A DNA stretch of 32,440 nt from Promethearchaeota archaeon (lineage in GTDB: Archaea > Asgardarchaeota > Lokiarchaeia > Sigyniarchaeales > SOKP01). The stretch is from assembly GCA_018238625.1 (NCBI GenBank), contig JABCSY010000045.1, positions 1 to 32,440 on the forward strand, in the 5' to 3' direction. The notes beneath the pieces were generated by a model, which was not told the origin of the DNA, did no database searches, and saw nothing but the letters and a program-made list of their open reading frames with translations. The position numbers and the translations under genes were made by a program. Shown here one piece after another: positions 1 through 9,826 of the stretch. The first letter of the stretch is position 1. The number at the start of each line of letters is the position of its first letter.

Positions 1-563
1 AATGGTACTGAAAGAATAACAAGAATTCCAGAAGCCGGTACAGCGTAATAGGAAATGTACTTAATGAACTGGTAAATACTTTCATCAATATTTATATTAT
101 CCTTTGGACCCGAAGGTATCATATGACGCAACCGTTTCAGGGCTTCACCTATCATCGCCTGTGTAAGGGGGCCTTCACCGGAATAATCTTTGTACCTTCT
201 TTCCATGGCCACTTTTACGGCGGATTTATTTCTCGACACTCCTCCAACGCGCATGCCTCCGGGATGATATCCCGAATGGCCTACAGGAGAGGTTCCTCCG
301 GTTCCGATCCATTTGTTGCCCCCGTCATGACGCTCGGTCTGTTCTTTAAGCCGCTCTTTAAAGTATTCAATAAGTTCTTCCGGCGTCAGTTTATTCAACT
401 CCGATTCGTCAATTCCAAGCGCATCAGCAAGCATTTTCGGGTTTTGCAACCATTCTTCAAGCATGGTTCGAGCCATTTCATCGAGTTCTGCTCCCTCTAC
501 AACAGGAATTTCCACGCCTTCAAAATGATATGCAAAAACCTGATCAAAAAGATCAAACTCTAA
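1..563 (-). CDS. CoxE-like VWA-family protein, internal fragment (truncated at both ends)
   Basis: Translating the minus strand gives one uninterrupted frame from about 563 down to the window edge. It starts with residues like EFDLFDQVFAYHFEGVE, then an acidic helical stretch, then the highly recognisable block RHDGGNKWIGTGGTSP followed by GHSGYHPGGMRVGG, NKSAVKVAMERRYKDY and EALKRLRHM. This order matches the N-terminal half of bacterial CoxE/COG3825-type proteins, which precede a von Willebrand factor A domain and are usually encoded beside a MoxR-type AAA ATPase. The VWA domain itself would lie beyond the left edge. No start codon is visible: upstream of the EFD motif the frame runs into unrelated sequence and a stop at 630-632. 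GC content is about 55-62% in 120-300, against about 30% in the rest of the window. It is either transferred DNA or a chimeric join. The family call rests on remembered motifs only. Confidence 0.72.
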
Positions 564-672
564 GCGATGAGGATTTAAGGGAATTATATGAAAAAGACAC
601 CGGAAAAAACGCAGAGTGGCGAGGTAAGCTCACAAAAGGATATTTAGAATGGAAAAAAGAAAAATTAGGATA
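530..672 (+). pseudogene. C-terminal remnant of an unidentified archaeal gene
   Basis: A short plus-strand frame ends at the TAG at 670-672, 30 nt before rpoA2. The archaeal-looking part starts near 560 and reads LSDEDLRELYEKDTGKNAEW then RGKLTKGYLEWKKEKLG. It is lysine-rich and helical and looks like a genuine protein C-terminus rather than a random frame. An ATG at 530 would give a 47-residue ORF, but 530-563 is also the conserved reading frame of the CoxE-like fragment on the other strand. The 5' part of this gene therefore seems to have been replaced at a junction. It does not resemble the end of RNA polymerase subunit A', the usual neighbour of rpoA2. I do not recognise the family. It could also be a genuine small ORF. 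Confidence 0.4.
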
Positions 673-681
673 GACTTTTAA

Positions 682-1905
<1,224 letters not shown>

Positions 1906-1984
1906 CGAAAAAATTTTATATTATTGTGAATTAATTTTATTACTTTATTATTGATAACTAAAACGAATACAATTTGTAAAGACG

Positions 1985-2362
1985 ATGGCAAGGAAAAGCA
2001 AAAAGATGGTCGAATCACTCGATTTATCTCGAAAGAAAGTTAAGGTATTTGATGTCGATACGAATATTAAAGTTGCATATAAAACAGGTAAATTGATATT
2101 TGGTAAATCGCAAGTTCTTAGTCAACTAAGGCAAAAACCCTTTAAGATGCTTATCCTCGCAAACAACTGTCCGGCCGAATTGGACGCTCAATTAAGTTAT
2201 TATAACTCTCTTATGAACGATAATCTCTTCGTCCACAGATATCATGGCTCTTCGTGGGAGTTAGGTATAGCAATGGGCAAACCTTATATGATCTCTATTG
2301 TTGGAGTCAACGATTTTGGAGATTCCGACTTATTATCTTTAAAAACCAAAAGTAATCAATAA
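1985..2362 (+). CDS. rpl30e: Ribosomal protein L30e
   Basis: A large-subunit protein of the L7Ae/L30e/S12e RNA-binding fold. The core VAYKTGKLIFGKSQVLSQL, then MLILANNCPAELDAQLSYY, then GSSWELGIAMGKPYMISI is typical L30e. The frame has a 12-residue basic extension before the family start; an in-frame ATG at 2006 (MVESLDL) is an alternative start, and I cannot decide between them. It lies between rpoA2 and nusA as in most archaea, 20 nt ahead of nusA, so it is probably co-transcribed. Confidence 0.96.
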   Translation: MARKSKKMVESLDLSRKKVKVFDVDTNIKVAYKTGKLIFGKSQVLSQLRQKPFKMLILANNCPAELDAQLSYYNSLMNDNLFVHRYHGSSWELGIAMGKPYMISIVGVNDFGDSDLLSLKTKSNQ

Positions 2363-2381
2363 ATACGTGGAATAAAAAAAT

Positions 2382-2855
2382 ATGTTACGCAAAAGGATTA
2401 AGCTCGACCGTCAATCAATGGAATTAATTTCGCTGTTTAATAATATCTCCGGTGCGATTATTAAAGATTGTTTATTCTTTGAATCCCCAGAAAATAATAC
2501 TGAGATAATCATTTTCTTAGTTAAAAAAGAAGATGTAGGGAAAGCAATTGGTAAAGCTGGAGAACACGTGAAGGACCTCATGGCTAAACTTCAAAAAAAG
2601 ATCGATGTTATCCCTTGGTCAGAAAATCTAGAGCAATTTATTCAATTTATTTTAAATACTACTAAGAATTCAATTCAAGTTCAAAATATTGAAATTAAGG
2701 CAAGTAGAAACGAAAAGAAAACCGTGATTATTTCCGTACGACCTCAAGATCGTGGAAAAGCAATAGGTAAAGAAGGTTCTATGATAAGGAAAATTAAATT
2801 ACTTGTTTTACGCCACTTTGAGGTTGATAACGTAATAATCAACACAAAAAATTAA
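2382..2855 (+). CDS. nusA: Archaeal NusA-like KH-domain transcription factor
   Basis: A 157-residue protein made essentially of two KH domains, matching the short archaeal NusA, which lacks the bacterial N-terminal polymerase-binding and S1 regions. Each KH domain shows its GXXG loop: VGKAIGKAGEHVKDL at about residues 52-66 and RGKAIGKEGSMIRKI at about 123-137. It is an RNA-binding protein presumed to act in transcription elongation or termination. Its position between rpl30e and rps12 is the standard archaeal arrangement. Confidence 0.95.
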   Translation: MLRKRIKLDRQSMELISLFNNISGAIIKDCLFFESPENNTEIIIFLVKKEDVGKAIGKAGEHVKDLMAKLQKKIDVIPWSENLEQFIQFILNTTKNSIQVQNIEIKASRNEKKTVIISVRPQDRGKAIGKEGSMIRKIKLLVLRHFEVDNVIINTKN

Positions 2856-2956
2856 ATACCTAATTCTCTAAATTCAAAAATTTTAAGTTTAAAGAGATAT
2901 TTAAATCATATAATAAATAAATAAGAACAAATATAAAATTTATAAGGTATCTCTCA

Positions 2957-3391
2957 ATGGGAAAAACCAAAGGATTGTATGCAGCTCGTAAGTTGAAAAT
3001 GAATCGTAAGAAATTTCGATGGAGCAAAACAAAGTATAAAAGAACGAAGCTTAAATTAAAACAGAAAGTTGATCCCATGGAAGGGGCACCACAGGCGCTC
3101 GGTATCGTGTTACAAAAAGTAGGACGAGAAAGCAAACAACCTAACTCTGCTATTCGAAAGTGCGTACGCGTTCAGTTAAAAAAGAATGGCAAAACTATAA
3201 CTGCTTTTCTTCCTGGAGATGGCGCTCTGAACTTCATTGACGAACATGATAGGGTGATTGTTGAGGGCATTGGAGGCGCTAAAGGTCGAGCAGTAGGCGA
3301 TCTCCCCGGTGTAAGATGGCGGGTTGTGAAAGTAAACGGCGTATCACTTCATGCCTTGATTGCTGGTAAAGTGGAAAAACCAATGAGATAA
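2957..3391 (+). CDS. rps12: Ribosomal protein S12
   Basis: A small-subunit decoding-centre protein. It has the archaeal/eukaryotic N-terminus ([13 protein letters not shown]) and the universally conserved [15 protein letters not shown] block at about residues 59-73, followed by the [13 protein letters not shown] segment. The 144-residue length is normal for archaeal S12. An AT-rich stretch with TATA-like elements precedes it (about 2925-2946), so it may have its own promoter as well as read-through from nusA. rps7 follows after 19 nt. Confidence 0.98.
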   Translation: MGKTKGLYAARKLKMNRKKFRWSKTKYKRTKLKLKQKVDPMEGAPQALGIVLQKVGRESKQPNSAIRKCVRVQLKKNGKTITAFLPGDGALNFIDEHDRVIVEGIGGAKGRAVGDLPGVRWRVVKVNGVSLHALIAGKVEKPMR

Positions 3392-3410
3392 TTTTCAGCA
3401 AGTGAAGATA

Positions 3411-4028
3411 ATGAGTAAAACAAAAAAAGACATTAAATTATTTAATAAATGGTCGTTTAACAACGTTGAAATTAAAGATTGGACCCTTGAACATTACATA
3501 AACTTAAGACCTGTTATCATTCCGCACACTGCGGGAAAGCACGAACATAAGCGTTTTTGGAAAACTACTAAAATTTCCATTGTCGAACGATTTGTTAACA
3601 GATTACTAGCACCTGGATTCATTGGTGGTAAAATTAAAGGACATAAGAGCTCGTACGGTTCAGGAAAAAAGAGTAAACTATTAAGGAGTTTAGAAGATGC
3701 GTTCACTTTGATAGAGTTGAATACAGGAGTGAATCCTATCCAAATTTTAATTGAAGCGATTTGCAATACGGCTCCAAGAGAAGAAACGACAAAGATTGCT
3801 CGAGGTGGGATCTCTTACGCGTCTGCTGTTGATATATCGCCACAGCGCCGAGTAGATTTAGCAATTAAATATTTAGTACAAGCTATTGGTGTAAGATCTC
3901 ACTCAAACGAACGACAATTTGCAGCGAATTTAGCTCAAGAATTAATATTAGCTTCGAAAGATAGCCAAGAATCAAGAGCCGTAAAAAGAAAAGACGAAAT
4001 TGAAAGGATAGCAGTATCAGCACGCTAA
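3411..4028 (+). CDS. rps7: Ribosomal protein S7
   Basis: The primary 16S rRNA-binding protein of the small-subunit head. Recognisable parts are the basic helix IVERFVNRLLAPGF, the block NPIQILIEAICNTAPREETT, and the C-terminal DISPQRRVDLAIKYLVQAIG with the helical tail. I choose ATG 3411 rather than GTG 3402: the GTGA at 3402 is a good archaeal Shine-Dalgarno core placed 5 nt before ATG 3411. It ends the translation cluster; EF-2 or EF-1A, which often follow in archaea, do not follow here. Confidence 0.97.
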   Translation: MSKTKKDIKLFNKWSFNNVEIKDWTLEHYINLRPVIIPHTAGKHEHKRFWKTTKISIVERFVNRLLAPGFIGGKIKGHKSSYGSGKKSKLLRSLEDAFTLIELNTGVNPIQILIEAICNTAPREETTKIARGGISYASAVDISPQRRVDLAIKYLVQAIGVRSHSNERQFAANLAQELILASKDSQESRAVKRKDEIERIAVSAR

Positions 4029-4308
4029 AAAGCCTTCAATTTGAAAACTTATTTTGTACTCTTTTTATTATTTATTACATACTTAATTTCAATAAAATCG
4101 TTTCTCTTTGTATTATAATTGCTATAAATCCTCTTTAAAGAGTCAGAACAAGAAATTCTTTTTGAAAATTAAAATCTGTATAATATTTTATCACCTACAT
4201 AATATCTATTCTCGTTTTGGTCTGTAAAATTCCTAATTATTATATACCTCTTAAGTATAATATTTAATTAAGCAGAAATAATGATATTCAAGATTTACTG
4301 AACTTAAA
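4029..4308. other. 280-nt AT-rich intergenic region after rps7
   Basis: No gene is supported in either strand. It is very AT-rich, with several TATA-like stretches. The one at about 4240-4265 (TTATATACC ... TAAGTATAATATT) is placed to serve as promoter for the gene starting at 4309. I see no clear hairpin or T-run terminator for the ribosomal cluster. Confidence 0.5.
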
Positions 4309-6327
4309 GTGGATTCCGACAAAAATATTGATGTTTTAGAGAAACAGCTAAAGATACTAAGTCAAAAAATAAGAATTGACATTTTGAAAAAATTAAATGT
4401 CAGTCGTAATCCTTTATCTTATTCAAGGCTTCAAAAAGAAGTTTTAGGTGCAAATCCAAACTCAGTTAACTTCTCTTTTCATTTAAAAGCGCTAAAAAAG
4501 GGTAATTTAATATCAACTTCCGAGAGCGGTTATACTTTAAGCACATTAGGGAAACAAATTTTAAAAACTATTGTATCAATGGAACAAATCCTCAACGATC
4601 AAAACGTACCAATTATGATAAGGACTTCAAAATACTCGAAAGAGCCTTTTAATGCAAATAAAATCGAAGATTACTTGATTAAGGAAGGACAATTGGAGAA
4701 AATTCTTGCAAAACAAATTTCAAAGGAAGTAAAAGAGCGCCTTTCTAAAGCCAAAATTGGTTACTTAACAACACCCTTAATGAGGGAATATATTAACGCA
4801 ATTCTATTAGAAAATGGATTAGAAGAAATAAGGCACAAATTAACTCGATTAGGGACTCCCCCTTTCGAAGCTTTTAGTTTTTTTGACAGAAGCTTCAACC
4901 CCGATCAGTTTATCTCTAAGTTAGGATCCGATGTGTCTGAGCAATTTCTTCTGTTAAATTTGCTCCCTAAAAACTTAGCGGACCTATATTTATCAGGAGA
5001 GATAGCTTTGTTAAACTTAAATTATTGGAGTTTAAGACCCTTAGGCTTCTATCTTGACTCAAAATCGATCGTAGAGTTTATCACCAAGCAATCGTCGATT
5101 AATCTTAATAAACTAGATAAAAATAGAGACTTAATTAATTTAGTAATGAATTTTTTTGATTTTTTAACGAAATTCAAACCCTATTTTTCTGAAGATATCT
5201 TGTTAGGTAATTTTAATAGTTCTTTTTTATCTTATTTTAATTCTAACAAAAATTCATCTTCAAATATTCTTAATATTATAACTTCCCAAATTTTAAAACT
5301 CAGTAATAGACAATACGACGAGAAACCTCACCTTTCTTTAGAACTCTCCTTTTTGAATAATATTAAACAGAATAATGCAGAAAATTCGAAAACTCAATTT
5401 GACAACGACTTTTTAAAAAGTTTAATGTATCAAATTAGCCTAAATAATGATCTCATATGTCCTCTAATGCTATACGATTATTCCGACTTTCTTAGCTCTA
5501 TAAGCGAGTATGATAATTTAATAAAAAATCTCACTTCAAGTTATCGCAACAATGTTATTTTCTATAAGAACAATCATTCAAACTTACTCAATTCAACGCT
5601 TACAAATGTCCACAAGCTCAATAAAAACGACGAAGAAAGAAATAAAATCGTTTTAGATAAAGTTCTGATAAATTTACATATGATTGCTCAAAAATCTAAT
5701 CAAATAGATGATGTTTTTTTCGAAAGTTTACACGAAAAAATAGATTCTGTGTTTGAATTCTTTGTTAATAAAAAAAAATTAGTAGTTCGAAAATTAAAAT
5801 CTTCAATTCATTGGAAGAAAATAATTTCCGAATTTTTTGAGCCGAAAAATGGTGATTGGACTGACGAGGCTTTAAAATCCATTAGTTTTTTTGGCTTAAA
5901 TGAAGCTGTAAAAACGCATTGTGGTATTGAAATAGATAGGAACATAAATAGCGAGATTTTTGCCAAAAAAGTATTAAATTTTATGATAGATATTATTGAC
6001 GAAAATAATCAACGAGAGCATGGAAACTATGTTTTTACTCAACCTCATAACGACAATTACCTATTTAACAAAGGATATAATAGTAAACTTAGTTTGGGAG
6101 ATGATATTAAACGTTACAACATAGAATTGATTAGAACTGATTCAAGATTATCGCTCGAGAGAAAAATTGAACTTCATAAGAAATTCGAAAAAATTCTAAA
6201 CGGAGGGAGCATCTTTACGTGTAATTTAAATGACTTACATTTGCTTGAACTTATAGAGATTTTAATAAATTCAAAATTAAACGCGTTTTCAATTAGAACT
6301 GAAAAAGAAGCGTTTACTACGAATTAG
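4309..6327 (+). CDS. Winged-helix + ATP-cone + degenerate NrdD-like protein (probable nucleotide-sensing regulator)
   Basis: A 672-residue protein with three parts. Residues about 8-90 form an ArsR-type winged helix-turn-helix (LEKQLKILSQKIRIDILKKL ... SVNFSFHLKALKKGNLI ... YTLSTLGKQI). Residues about 101-187 form an ATP-cone like that of class III ribonucleotide reductase (VPIMIRTSKYSKEPFNANKI, then YLTTPLMREYINAILLENG and HKLTRLGTPPFEAF). The rest follows the NrdD order: LLPKNLADLYLSGEI ... NYWSLRPLGFYLD at about 218-250, and SISFFGLNEAVKTHCGIEI at about 524-543 with an ILNGGSIF stretch near the end. The expected Cys after RPL/N is missing (RPLGFYLD), the protein has only three cysteines, and it ends just where the zinc site and glycyl-radical loop should begin. 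It should therefore be catalytically dead and may regulate transcription in response to ATP/dATP. GTG start; the weak ribosome site leaves this slightly open. Confidence 0.72.
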   Translation: MDSDKNIDVLEKQLKILSQKIRIDILKKLNVSRNPLSYSRLQKEVLGANPNSVNFSFHLKALKKGNLISTSESGYTLSTLGKQILKTIVSMEQILNDQNVPIMIRTSKYSKEPFNANKIEDYLIKEGQLEKILAKQISKEVKERLSKAKIGYLTTPLMREYINAILLENGLEEIRHKLTRLGTPPFEAFSFFDRSFNPDQFISKLGSDVSEQFLLLNLLPKNLADLYLSGEIALLNLNYWSLRPLGFYLDSKSIVEFITKQSSINLNKLDKNRDLINLVMNFFDFLTKFKPYFSEDILLGNFNSSFLSYFNSNKNSSSNILNIITSQILKLSNRQYDEKPHLSLELSFLNNIKQNNAENSKTQFDNDFLKSLMYQISLNNDLICPLMLYDYSDFLSSISEYDNLIKNLTSSYRNNVIFYKNNHSNLLNSTLTNVHKLNKNDEERNKIVLDKVLINLHMIAQKSNQIDDVFFESLHEKIDSVFEFFVNKKKLVVRKLKSSIHWKKIISEFFEPKNGDWTDEALKSISFFGLNEAVKTHCGIEIDRNINSEIFAKKVLNFMIDIIDENNQREHGNYVFTQPHNDNYLFNKGYNSKLSLGDDIKRYNIELIRTDSRLSLERKIELHKKFEKILNGGSIFTCNLNDLHLLELIEILINSKLNAFSIRTEKEAFTTN

Positions 6328-7247
6328 TCTGCTAAAAGTTCTGCTAAAATCGCCTTTCTCATAGGGATTCCATAGTAAGTTTGTTTGAAGTAAATTGCTT
6401 TTGGTGAATCATCAATATCAGGAGAAATTTCTGTAACTCTGGGTAGAGGATGCATAATTTTAAAATCGTCTTTAGTTTCCTTTAAATCTTTTTTTGTAAA
6501 TACATATATATTTTTAACTCTATCGTATTCTTCAACGTCAGCAAACCTCTCTTTCTGAATTCTAGTAATGTAGAGAACATCCAAAACATTTAAGATATCT
6601 CGATATTTTTCAATTTCTTTATATTTTGCATGTCGTTGCCGTAAGAAATCCTTGTCTCTTTTTCGCATCATTAGCTCTTTAGGACTTATAAAATAGATAT
6701 TTACATCATAATTTGAAAGTAATATCGACAGAGAATGAACTGTCCTTCCGAATTTTAGGTCGCCCATTATCCCAATATTTAAACCGTCTAACTTACGGCC
6801 CTCTTCTGTAATCGTTAATAAATCTAACAAAGCTTGAGTTGGGTGCTCACCGCTCCCTGATCCCGCGTTTATAATTGGTATTTTTGCAAATTTTGAGGCA
6901 AGTCTTGCTGCTCCTTCTAAATTATGTCTCATGACAATACCATCGCAATAATTTTCTACGGTTCGAATGGTGTCTGCGATGCTTTCTCCTTTCTTTGTAG
7001 AAGAGACATCACCAGAATGGAAGCCTATTACGCTCCCCCCTAATCGATGCATTGCTGATTCAAAGCTTAAACGAGTTCTAGTTGAGGGTTCAAAAAATAA
7101 AGTCGCTAAAATTTTGCCCTTAAGGAGTTCTGAATTCTTCTTATTATGAATCATTTCCTTGGCTTTTTTTAAGATGTGATCGATATCTTCTCGCGAAAAA
7201 TCTTTTGCGGATATGATTCCTTCCCTAAATTTCTCTTTGAATGACAT
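6324..7247 (-). CDS. pyrB: Aspartate carbamoyltransferase catalytic subunit
   Basis: Condenses carbamoyl phosphate with aspartate, the committed step of pyrimidine synthesis. The carbamoyl-phosphate motif FFEPSTRTRLSFESAM (STRTR at about residues 55-59), the GSGEHPTQALLDLL motif (about 131-144) and HPLPRVTEI near the C-terminus are intact. I use ATG 7247 instead of the upstream TTG at 7259. Its 3' end overlaps the stop of the NrdD-like gene by 4 nt, convergently. The regulatory chain gene pyrI, usually next to pyrB in archaea, is not beside it in this window. Confidence 0.96.
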   Translation of the reverse strand: MSFKEKFREGIISAKDFSREDIDHILKKAKEMIHNKKNSELLKGKILATLFFEPSTRTRLSFESAMHRLGGSVIGFHSGDVSSTKKGESIADTIRTVENYCDGIVMRHNLEGAARLASKFAKIPIINAGSGSGEHPTQALLDLLTITEEGRKLDGLNIGIMGDLKFGRTVHSLSILLSNYDVNIYFISPKELMMRKRDKDFLRQRHAKYKEIEKYRDILNVLDVLYITRIQKERFADVEEYDRVKNIYVFTKKDLKETKDDFKIMHPLPRVTEISPDIDDSPKAIYFKQTYYGIPMRKAILAELLAD

Positions 7248-7396
7248 AATTCTTAACAAAAGTTTTAATAAAATTAGGTTATTACTACTTAAATTATTTT
7301 TTATCTATTTCTTTAAAAGAGTTATACAGAACTAATAAAATTTAAAATTTATAAATAATTAATTAGTTTAATTAAAAATTTGTAGTTGTTTGAAAA

Positions 7397-7678
7397 ATGA
7401 AATTTCCACGTACGATAAATCGGTATTGCCCAAATTGTCGCGCTCATAAAAAGCACAACGTGACGCTCTATAAGAAAGGGAAGGAAAGAGCGATGAACCA
7501 TGGACGAAGACGCTTAGAAAGAAAGAAGAAAGGCTACGGTAGCTTTCCAAAAGAAATCTTCCATAAGAATGCTAAAATGAATAAAAGATCTCTGCCAATA
7601 TTAGAATGTTCTGAATGTGGTAAAAAGCATTATTCAAAATCATACCGAGTAAAAAAATTCGAATTACAAGAAGTATAA
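7397..7678 (+). CDS. rpl44e: Ribosomal protein L44e
   Basis: A 93-residue zinc-binding large-subunit protein of archaea and eukaryotes. The N-terminus MKFPRTINRYCPNCRAHKKH and the second CxxC (CSECGKKHYSKSYRVKKFEL) form the zinc site; a basic arginine/lysine stretch lies between. A TATA-like element (TTTATAAAT, about 7347-7355) lies about 45 nt upstream, in the divergent region shared with pyrB. rps27e follows after 14 nt; the pair L44e-S27e is a conserved archaeal couple. Confidence 0.98.
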   Translation: MKFPRTINRYCPNCRAHKKHNVTLYKKGKERAMNHGRRRLERKKKGYGSFPKEIFHKNAKMNKRSLPILECSECGKKHYSKSYRVKKFELQEV

Positions 7679-7692
7679 AACTGTGAGAAATT

Positions 7693-7899
7693 ATGCCAAA
7701 GAAAAAAAGACCAGATGATTTAATTCCCTATCCAAAAAGTAGGTTTTTACGCGTTAAATGTTTAAATTGTGGCAATCAACAAATAATTTTTGGGTGTTCT
7801 GCTACAGATGTGGAATGTTTAGTATGTGGAAAAACATTGCTTCAATCTACTGGTGGTAAAGCACGAATTCTAACGAAGATTTTAGAAGTGCTTTCCTAA
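7693..7899 (+). CDS. rps27e: Ribosomal protein S27e
   Basis: A 68-residue zinc-ribbon protein of the small subunit. It shows [20 protein letters not shown] then [18 protein letters not shown], i.e. two CxxC knuckles and the conserved TGGKA tail. In many archaea aIF2-alpha and Nop10 follow S27e directly. Here they are about 10.5 kb away on the opposite strand, so the cluster has been broken up. Confidence 0.98.
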   Translation: MPKKKRPDDLIPYPKSRFLRVKCLNCGNQQIIFGCSATDVECLVCGKTLLQSTGGKARILTKILEVLS

Positions 7900-8015
7900 A
7901 TAAGACTAATTCAATAATCTCTTTTTATAGATCTATCCGTTCCTTTAAAAATATTCAATAGAAAATATTTTATTTTAATTTCTATTTTCATCAATAAAAC
8001 ATAAGGTATATTAAA

Positions 8016-8972
8016 ATGATTAAGATTTTTAGCGAAAAATTTGACGAGGATATCGAAATTGGTGAATTAGCTAATTTCATTTACAGAGTAAGAAAAGATA
8101 ATAATTTCTTAGGAGATCAAACGATAGAATCAATAAAAGAAGAGCTAATAGAAACAAGGAATTCGTATGATTTTCTCCTATTTTATGCCTATATTAATGC
8201 TAAGTTAGTAGGATTACTTCTCTTAAATATAAACACTCCTGGATTTGGATTTATTTGGGATTGGTATCCATATGTGGTAGCAGGACCTAAAGAAGATTTA
8301 GTAGCAATTGAATTATTAAAGAAGTGTATCGAATATACTGGTAGAGATATTGATAGATTCGAAGTCGCTTTTACAATTGAGACAGAACAAGATAAGACGC
8401 GATATATTCAACATTCTAAATGGTTTGAAGCATTAAATTTTTATCTAATCGCAGAAGAAGCAGTTATGGAATTAACTCTGGAAAATATAGAATTTAAACC
8501 TCTTCCCTTTCCTGAAAATATTGATCTTAAATCAATTAAAGATGCTGATTTGAACGATTTAGTCGATTGTGCCTATGAAGTATTTAACACGAGCCAAGAT
8601 ACAATATTTCTCGATCTTGATGAAGTACAGAAACAAGTTATGGTAAATAAGTATTTTGATACTTCTAAAAAACCTATTTTTGAAGACGCTTCAATAATCC
8701 TAATGAAGGGTAGAGAAGTTATAGGATTTGTAGTTGTAAATCCTGATGGTAACGAAGCGGAAATAAGATCGTTTGGAATTAAACCTAAATATAGAAATAA
8801 AGGATTAGGAAAGAACCTATTAGTACTGAGTTTAAACATATTAATGAAAAATGGCTTTAAAGTGGTTTTATTAGATGTTACTTTAGATAATAAACCTGCC
8901 ATTGGAGTTTATTCAAAATTGGGCTTTAAAATATCATCTACATCTAATTTATATGGATTAACCTGTGATTAA
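8016..8972 (+). CDS. GNAT-family N-acetyltransferase, probably tandem-domain
   Basis: 318 residues. The C-terminal half is a clear GNAT domain: VIGFVVVNPDGNEAEIRSFG, the acetyl-CoA-binding motif KPKYRNKGLGKNLL (R/Q-x-x-G-x-G/A type) and NKPAIGVYSKLGFKISS. The N-terminal half repeats the fold pattern weakly (LVGLLLLNINTPGFGFIWDW) but lacks a good pyrophosphate-binding loop, as in two-domain GNATs where one copy is degenerate. The substrate cannot be told from sequence. It stands alone, with an AAGGT ribosome site before the ATG. Confidence 0.85.
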   Translation: MIKIFSEKFDEDIEIGELANFIYRVRKDNNFLGDQTIESIKEELIETRNSYDFLLFYAYINAKLVGLLLLNINTPGFGFIWDWYPYVVAGPKEDLVAIELLKKCIEYTGRDIDRFEVAFTIETEQDKTRYIQHSKWFEALNFYLIAEEAVMELTLENIEFKPLPFPENIDLKSIKDADLNDLVDCAYEVFNTSQDTIFLDLDEVQKQVMVNKYFDTSKKPIFEDASIILMKGREVIGFVVVNPDGNEAEIRSFGIKPKYRNKGLGKNLLVLSLNILMKNGFKVVLLDVTLDNKPAIGVYSKLGFKISSTSNLYGLTCD

Positions 8973-8987
8973 CATTAAAACTTTTCA

Positions 8988-9009
8988 TCGTGAAACCACT
9001 CTTTCACGA
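8988..9009. terminator. 8-bp inverted repeat just after the GNAT gene
   Basis: TCGTGAAA and TTTCACGA form a perfect 8-bp stem around a 6-nt loop, beginning 15 nt past the GNAT stop. It could be a 3'-end hairpin or a protein-binding palindrome. No T-run follows immediately, so termination is only a guess. The rest of the 8973-9285 gap holds only the padR promoter. Confidence 0.4.
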
Positions 9010-9192
9010 AGATCATTATATTTAGAGCCAAAATAAATCTAATATTTTCAAATAATTATCAGATTTAATTTCATTTCAATAAATCCAATTTCATGCTCGG
9101 TATCAACCAAGCCAATTGTTCGTACAGACATATTGAAAAATTCGATCTTGAAAGTATCTGAAATCTATAAAACAAAAATTGATTTCCAAAAA

Positions 9193-9245
9193 TTTATATA
9201 CTGTGAGTAACTTAGTATTCATAAAGTAGTATAAAATGAATACTA
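9193..9245 (+). promoter_or_regulatory. padR promoter with palindromic operator over the start site
   Basis: TTTATATA at 9193-9200 is a good archaeal TATA box. A perfect 10-bp inverted repeat, TAGTATTCAT (9213-9222) and ATGAATACTA (9236-9245), separated by 13 nt, sits about 13-45 nt downstream. This covers the expected transcription start near 9222-9227. A repressor bound there would block initiation. The gene that follows is a PadR regulator, so autoregulation is the simple reading. Confidence 0.65.
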
Positions 9246-9285
9246 TTCTTGCACTAAAAATTCTAAGAAAAAACAGAGATGAGAT

Positions 9286-9822
9286 ATGTATATGATAAGA
9301 AGAGTTAAGGAATTTGGCACACAAGCTTTAATCGCATCGCAAGAAATCAGAGATTACATAGAAAAGTTTGAAAGCGAAATAAATCGTGGAATCAGTACAT
9401 TATGCATCCTGGCAATAATTGATAGAGCTGAAAATGGAAAGATTCATGGATACGCAATTTTAAAGAATCTTGAAGAGGAGACTAATGAAATGATGGTTAT
9501 AGAAGAAGGTACCTTGTATCCTTTGTTAAGAAAACTCGAAAATAACGGGATACTTAAATCTGAGAAGAAGATCGTGGATAACCGAATGAGAAAGGTATAT
9601 TCGATCACTGAACGCGGAGATAAAATATATAACCATTTATCGGGGTTCTATAGCAAGTTAACAGAGGCTATTTCTCCATTGCTAGATATTAATGTTCGCT
9701 TGAAGGATCATTATTTATATTGCCCAAACTGCGCTAATAAAATCGATTTAAACGAAAATGAGATACAATTTTGCGATATGTGTGGATTAAATGTACAAGA
9801 ATTAAGAGAAAGGAGGTTATGA
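9286..9822 (+). CDS. PadR-family regulator with C-terminal zinc ribbon
   Basis: The PadR winged helix occupies about residues 35-115: INRGISTLCILAIIDRAE, HGYAILKNLEEETNEM, the wing/recognition part EEGTLYPLLRKLENNGIL, and RKVYSITERGDKIYN. PadR proteins are usually dimeric repressors. The tail adds YLYCPNCANKI and QFCDMCGLNV, two CxxC knuckles 22 residues apart, i.e. a small zinc ribbon not normally part of PadR. ATG 9286 is used; a second ATG at 9292 is equally possible. The next gene (HAAS membrane protein) starts 4 nt after the stop, and its AGGAGG ribosome site lies within the end of padR, so they form an operon. Confidence 0.92.
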   Translation: MYMIRRVKEFGTQALIASQEIRDYIEKFESEINRGISTLCILAIIDRAENGKIHGYAILKNLEEETNEMMVIEEGTLYPLLRKLENNGILKSEKKIVDNRMRKVYSITERGDKIYNHLSGFYSKLTEAISPLLDINVRLKDHYLYCPNCANKIDLNENEIQFCDMCGLNVQELRERRL

Positions 9823-9826
9823 TAAA

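Noticed and set aside
123..563. 146-residue plus-strand ORF
   Set aside because: It is the antisense of the CoxE-like coding frame, which has clear family motifs; the plus-strand translation has no recognisable features.
6967..7149. 60-residue plus-strand ORF inside pyrB
   Set aside because: Shadow of the pyrB coding sequence on the opposite strand; no independent support.
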